64,000 nucleotides of DNA, taken from the NCBI GenBank assembly GCA_010645155.1, contig CM021322.1, forward strand, positions 3,555,274 through 3,619,273, read 5' to 3'. The translations under genes and the position numbers were made by a program. The notes below the pieces were generated by a model. It searched no databases. It had not been told where the DNA came from and saw only the letters and a list, made by a program, of their open reading frames with translations. Origin of the DNA: Tigriopus japonicus (Eukaryota > Arthropoda > Copepoda > Harpacticoida > Harpacticidae). Of this stretch, positions 59,098 to 64,000 are shown in pieces; within the stretch, counting starts at the first letter, position 1, and each line of letters begins with the position of its first letter.

Positions 59098-60690
59098 ATG
59101 AATCAACACGAAAAAGCACGGGCAGAGATATGTTTGCCGTGTGGACGCCGTAGTAGGAGGGTCATAAAAACTGGAAGCACAATTGAGACCCTTGTCAAAG
59201 AATTTTTAGTTAGTCGAAGATCTCGAAGATGTCGAAGATCCAAGGCTTCCACGTGGAATTTGCGATACAGGCCGGGAAAAACTTGGACAGTTTTCTCATG
59301 TTTGCAAAGAACTGCAGCAAAGAATCTACTGAAATTGTACCATCCAAAACCATCCAACAAGCAACCTCTTCATTAATTAAAAATGAGTTGAACATCAATG
59401 GTCAAGTCACACTTTCAACATTGGGGCCCGAACTTTATCTTTGCTCGGCAGCTTCTGGATTGACGGATAGTAATCAAAGTATTTTGCCTAATACGTCTAC
59501 CATTATAGGGATGGCTGAGAGTGTGGACTTATCGCAAAGGCAAACACTCAAGATTGCAAGTATTTTGCGACAACACGTGAACGAAGAACAAGGTCTGCAA
59601 CCGTTGTTAGCTCAGACTATCAAACGTCATGAATCATTATTTTCATGCGGAGAACTTGATACCCCAAATGGCACTTTTCCTCTAGTGTTTTGCAAAGATG
59701 TAAAGAGCTTCATTGACATGATACTACATGACTTCAAGAACGGCTCTTTGGAATCAGATAATGGATTGTCCCCAGGTGTGAGAAAGATGCATGTATTGGC
59801 AGTTTTGCCAGTAAAAGAAAGCCACGAAGCTATCAAAGGAATGGTTCAAAAGTTGAAGTTAAATGCACTCCCATCTAACTTTAAGTGTTTTTTTTTTGCC
59901 CACGACTTGAAGTGTTGGAATTTAACTCTTGGCTTGGGTAACCATAAAAATAAATTTTCATGCATGAATTGGTTATGGGAAACCGGATCATGGGATGAAA
60001 TGTGTGATGAGCGATAATTTGATGGTCTTCTTTCGGATTTCCAAGATTTCAAAAAAGCCATCTCGGGCATGAAAGCTCCAAGTACTTCAACAGCCAAAGA
60101 GAGAACCCATCCTAAATGCAAACCTCTTTCAACTTGACCATAAGCCGCGAATGATGGAAGTTTGTGCCCTTCCACTTTTTCATATCTCAATAGGGATTGT
60201 CAACAAAACGTTTACAACCTTCGCAGATTTGATTCCAAGTGTTGAAAAGTGGCCAAAGAAATTACATTTAGTGCGTGAGAACTATCATGGAAGGTCCTTT
60301 GAGGGAAGTGAATGTCGGCAGCTATTGAAGAATTTGGATCACTTGGAAGGTGTTATAGGACTTTTAGATGACAAGAGCAAGAAACTTTCAAGGCCATTTC
60401 TCTATATATTCAAATCCTTCAACAATATCATGATAAATCTACACAATTCTGTTGTTGATAAGTGTTGGCTCCAACAAAGTATAGAATGATTTTGTTCTAA
60501 TTGGAAGAAATCAGGAATGAACCTGATAGCGAAAGCTCATCTTGTCAGCAACCATTTAATTGAATTTATCGACTTACATGGTGTGAAAAATATTAGTATG
60601 TAGTACAGTGAGCAAGCCCATGAAACTTTGCATTCCAAGTTTAAGAAAACTTGGAAACGGTATTGTGTTAAAGATGTAAGTGATTCAAGG
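59098..60690 (+). pseudogene. Decayed transposase-like gene of a widespread invertebrate mobile family
   Basis: Several frames together show features of a transposon-borne protein family that I know from many invertebrate genomes but cannot name. The N-terminus has CLPCGRRSRR (59128-59160) and, one frame away, DPRLPRGICDTGREKL, a zinc-binding-type module missing cysteines. The longest frame (59229-60017) contains SPGVRKMHVLAVLPV and AHDLKCWNLTLGLGNHKNKF, matching the DLKxxNIxLGxxSH.C region. A third frame (60151 on) has LVRENYHGRSFEGSECRQLL, then KAHLVSNHLIEF and YSEQAHETLHSKFKKTWKRY. At least two frameshifts and two in-frame stops (60487, 60601 region) make it dead. No terminal repeats were identified around it. 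Confidence 0.7.
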
Positions 60691-60699
60691 TGAGTAATT

Positions 60700-61139
60700 G
60701 TCTCATCAATGTTTTTGGTCAGAATAAACGACCTACAAAATTTTTAGTTGGCTTTGATTCAATAACTTCCGGATTACATAATTTTTCCTACTTCAATCTC
60801 TTCAACATAAGCTGGTTGTAATAATGCTTGATATAAGAACATCACTTGATATAAATTTTGTGTAGTTGTATTTGTATTTGTGTAGCTGGCCAAAAAGCTT
60901 GAGTAAATAGCATCCTTTGATATTAGGATAACTCTTGATTTAAGAATAAACTTGCTGCTTGCTGACAATATTCTTTTATCCAGCAGTTTCAAGTCTAGTT
61001 ACATCTTGATTTCTATAGAAATGGTAAATAATCTAGAGAATCTATTGGCAATTATTTCTGCAACTACACAGGAATAAAGCAAATAATAAAAAAATTGTAT
61101 CAGAAACCTTACTCATTTCCAAAAAGAGTGGGATGGCAG
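60700..61139. other. Non-coding spacer
   Basis: AT-rich, with no recognisable gene or repeat. It separates the transposase relic from the second copy of the 0.5-kb repeat. Confidence 0.4.
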
Positions 61140-61650
61140 CAATTACTAGTGACGTCATCATTTTTGGCGGAAAAAAGTTCGGAAGACCTGTGTTTCTGAC
61201 GATCGTGCAAGGTGAATAAAACGAAGGTTTAGGCCTGGTAATTGCAACAATGCCTTTCTTATCTGCGCAACTTGAAGTTGAAATAGCAATTCTTGACCTT
61301 GTTTTTGCAAAAAGTATCTATTGTTGCTTTTATCTAAAATTTCGCTACATAAGTTGAGAGGGTTTTTCCAAACTTTGAAATTAGGAATGCCCGACTTTGA
61401 ATAAGAAGATGGCCAGAGGAGATTGGTTCCTGGGGCAACTAAACCAAAAAAACAAATAATTTGTTTAATTGAAAGCTTCCAATTTCTCCATTTGTTTTCA
61501 AATTACTTTGCAATACTTCTCAACCATGCCATTGCCCTTAAATGCAACATTTTTCAAAAATCTGACCCTTGAAAACTGAGATATTTTTTTTGGCAAGCCT
61601 ACACTGCTAATGGCAGCAGGTCCGTAAAATGATAGGTAATTACTCTCATA
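61140..61650 (+). repeat. 0.5-kb repeat, copy 2
   Basis: It matches 25251-25771 over its whole length in the opposite orientation, from AATTACTAGTGACGTCATC to GGTAAT.ACTC.CAT. Here it is not inside a Gypsy element, so the repeat is an independent mobile or dispersed unit. Directly after it, ATAGGGCAATTGAAGT resembles the terminus of the 53.3-kb MITE. Confidence 0.75.
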
Positions 61651-62018
61651 GGGCAATTGAAGTAAAACCACAGACCATATAATGGCTAGACCTCGCTTCG
61701 TGTGAGAAAAAGGTGGACAACTTTGCTTCATCAGCTGGTACATAACACTACACCCTAAAATGGTGGGAATTTCGAACTTTTCAAAATTGTACCAGCGTGG
61801 CCAAATCCTGAACAAACTCAACGTACCGTACGTACTTTGTTCTCATCGCGAGCGAGCGTCGTTACTTCTGAGCACACGGTCGCCCTGAGACTTTGAAGCT
61901 AGCGCAGCTGGGCCAAGTGGTGTCACTTTTCTTTCGCCGACGGACCGGGCCAATGCGACATCTAGTCATTATATGATCTGTGAGTAAAACTCCTCCAGCA
62001 CTTTGTTTAGGGTTCACA
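61651..62018. other. Non-coding spacer
   Basis: No gene. It starts with a 13-bp GGGCAATTGAAGT match to the MITE arm family, but the match does not continue. Confidence 0.35.
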
Positions 62019-63044
62019 GCAATTGAAGTGTGGCTTTGTTGTGCCTTTTCATGGAGCGAGTGCGTCGACATCTGCCACGACCAACTTGCACTGTGCATGC
62101 ACTTGCAAAGACCCAAAACTAGGTATAATTCAAGAAATTGAGCAAAATATGTTGCATTAACTTGTTCTCAACTTCCCACGACTGGCACACCGGCTCGACT
62201 TCACATGATGGAGTGTTGTTGAATGTAGAGTAACGACCTGTTGACAAACGCATCGGGTTGATTCGTCGACACAATCATCACCTGGGATGGCATCTGGCTA
62301 AAGACCAGGGCCTCACGACGACAACGGATGGTTCGGATTTCGTGCTCCAACGAAAGTATCCCACGTTGTACCTCACAGAGGAAACGATCATCTTCATTCT
62401 AGGCTATCTCAGCCGCACACTGGACCTCTACATGAGAGGCCTGCCTCACAGTCGGCGTGCACGGCTTAGAGTTCACGCTCCACGCTTGAGATTTGCCATG
62501 TTTCAATGGATGACCTATCCATCACAGGAAGACCCTTCACACGGGACTTGAGGGCTTCAAGGGCTCCATACGCCCACAAACGGAGCTCCCCCACCTCCTC
62601 TTCAACTTAGACAGAGGGACACGCTCTATGTTTGGACCCATCTTCAATCCACCACAACAAAGACGACGTCCACGGAATACCAACGGTTCGTTTACATCAG
62701 CACCACTGATGTTTCCAACGCTGCGCCATGTTATGTACTACGACGGATAAACATGGGAGACCGGGATAACGGTGGCGGTTTACTCAAAGAATAACGAAAG
62801 AAGAATGGATAATCACAGAAACGACAGTACAGGCTTATATAGTGCTAGGGAACGCACATAAGACGAAGAATGAAGGAGAGCAGAGAGAGAGAGGACTACA
62901 AACACAACAAAGTAATGATAGTTTAGCTACATCAAATAGGAAATTATGTTACAAGTTTGGCACATTTGCTTGAGAAATGCTGAATTTTGTCTCTTTTCAC
63001 GTGCATGCACAATGCGAGGTAGCCGTGGCAGATATCGACGCTGT
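62019..63044. mobile_element. Long relative of the 53.3-kb MITE, with cargo
   Basis: The left arm (62019-62170) matches the MITE arms: GCAATTGAAGTGTGGCTTTG, TTCATGGAGCGAG, CACTGTGCATGCACTTGCAAAG, AAATATGTTGCATTAACTTG. An inverted right arm (about 62946-63044: GCACATTTGCTTGAG, TTTGTCTC, GTGCATGCACAATGCGAGG) ends early at CGACGCT. Between them lie about 770 bp of GC-richer, coding-like DNA. The outer end of the right arm is lost. The 333-bp MITE looks like an internal-deletion relative. Confidence 0.65.
62258..62794 (+). pseudogene. Coding-like cargo ORF with one in-frame stop
   Basis: A single frame runs 178 codons with one TGA at 62549-62551. It contains FVLQRKYPTLYLTEETIIFI, then YLSRTLDLYMRGLPHSRRAR. 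After the stop come YQRFVYISTTDVSNAAPCYV and RRINMGDRDNGG. The composition is GC-richer than anything nearby. I recognise no domain. It could be a transposase remnant, or a fragment of host or other DNA captured between the TIR arms. Confidence 0.4.
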
Positions 63045-63290
63045 CGAAGCAGACAGATTTCCCCCCCGTATCGTCTATTTTGTGGGAGCAGTTTGAAAAG
63101 TCTTTTTTCGTCTGTACGGGCATTTAATTTGTCTTCTTTCTTATAAAACTGTTTCATTCGCCTTTTGGGAAATTGATTCGGTTTTTACATCTTATAAGCA
63201 AATTGTTTTTCGTTTTTCCGTTTTACGGGAAATTTTATTCGTTTTTTCGTTTAATTGGTCAATTTTATTCGTCTTTTTTTCAAAGCTTCC

Positions 63291-63685
63291 ATTTGATGAT
63301 TCTAGGTCCCTGGAGACGATCGATATTTCACATAAAGATGCCTAGGCTGGATTTGGGTCAATAATACGCTAAAAATATTTTTAGGGTGATTGAATAAAAA
63401 GCAATTAAGCTAGCCGTGTGTTATTGCAAAAAGAGGGCTTAGCATTGATCTAAACAAAAATTCAAAGATGCAAGTTTGTTCAGTGGATTCCAAAGAATCA
63501 AATAATATTTCAATATATTGCCCATACAGAGAAATGAAATGTTTTTTCATGTTTCTTTTTGGTAATATATGATTTTATATATTTCATTTTCTAGCAAATA
63601 AATTTTGCGCATTATTGACCCAAATCCAGCCTAGGCATCATGACGTGAAATATCAATCGCATCCAAGGTCCTAGAATCATCAAAT
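63291..63685. mobile_element. MITE with about 83-bp inverted arms
   Basis: The left arm 63291-63373 and the reverse complement of 63604-63685 share ATTTGATGATTCTAGG, GATATTTCAC and GATGCCTAGGCTGGATTTGG followed by GTCAATAAT. They differ by scattered substitutions. The core is AT-rich and non-coding. No target duplication is clear. T-rich TTTATTCGTTTTTTCG repeats lie just to its left (63095-63285). Confidence 0.75.
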
Positions 63686-64000
63686 GTACGGTTGAATGGG
63701 AAAAACTTGGATTTGCCAAAATTGGCTGGGCATCTCAACGCAGCCAACGGCCCTGTTCTACCGCTAGCGATAAGATTTAAAACGTTCAATTGAAGCAACC
63801 TTCAGCAATTCCCACTACTTGTTAATTTCACACAAAATATGTTTTCCAAAGAGTGGTCAATCAAAGCCGAAGAAGAATCATGAAAATAATAACATTCGAA
63901 AGTTCGTTTTTGATCAGCCAACCTGTCCTAATCGGGATTTTGAGTTACTATTTAAATGTCAATTCGACTACTATATATTCCCTGTTTCCATCTTTTCTCT
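63686..64000. other. Non-coding end of window
   Basis: I see nothing identifiable here. Confidence 0.35.

Noticed and set aside
61656..61668. GGGCAATTGAAGT as the start of another TIR element
   Set aside because: The match to the MITE arm stops after 13 bases and no inverted partner is visible.

Overview
This window is animal nuclear DNA: spliced genes, introns from under 70 bp to several kilobases, AT-rich spacers, and a heavy load of transposon debris. Short introns beside long transposon-filled ones, the repeat types and the protein sequences suit an arthropod, perhaps a crustacean such as a copepod. That placement is inference; no marker gene fixes it. Nothing looks bacterial, and there is no CRISPR array or prokaryotic operon.

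Three host genes can be modelled with consistent splice sites and reading phase. (1) On the minus strand, 37492-29358, a 998-residue ATF7IP/Windei (MCAF) homologue in five coding exons: acidic N-terminal half, SETDB1-binding-type coiled coil, SUMO-interacting motif and C-terminal fibronectin III domain. (2) On the plus strand, 48935-50342, a 406-residue homocysteine S-methyltransferase in four exons, with one probable GC-AG intron. (3) Only 91 bp downstream on the same strand, 50434-58199, a 581-residue TRMT2A-type tRNA (uracil-5-)-methyltransferase with an RNA-recognition motif, in four exons. A strong splice-acceptor sequence sits just before the TRMT2A ATG and no AATAAA lies between the two genes, so they may form an operon resolved by trans-splicing. 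An orphan coding exon at 46637-46794 (+) probably belongs to a gene I cannot complete.

Layout: 1-12.8 kb holds no convincing gene. From 12.8 to 21.2 kb there are SINE and LINE fragments and small hAT elements. A complete but frameshifted Ty3/Gypsy retrotransposon with 51-bp LTRs fills 22.4-27.05 kb and carries a 0.5-kb repeat whose second copy is near 61.4 kb. ATF7IP spans 29-38 kb. From 38 to 48.7 kb lie spacers, a TIR element and a GCCAG-rich hAT element. HMT and TRMT2A span 48.9-58.2 kb; TRMT2A's two large introns are packed with nested DNA transposons. From 58.3 kb to the end come further TIR elements, a decayed transposase-like gene and a TIR element with coding-like, GC-richer cargo.

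Functionally, HMT (methionine regeneration) and TRMT2A (SAM-dependent tRNA methylation) share one-carbon and SAM metabolism, which makes their tight head-to-tail pairing notable. ATF7IP would support H3K9 methylation by SETDB1, a pathway that silences transposons like those around it. I found no clearly new multi-gene system. The most novel signals are the possible operon, the Gypsy element with very short LTRs, and the nested or internally deleted DNA transposons whose target-site duplications can be read directly.
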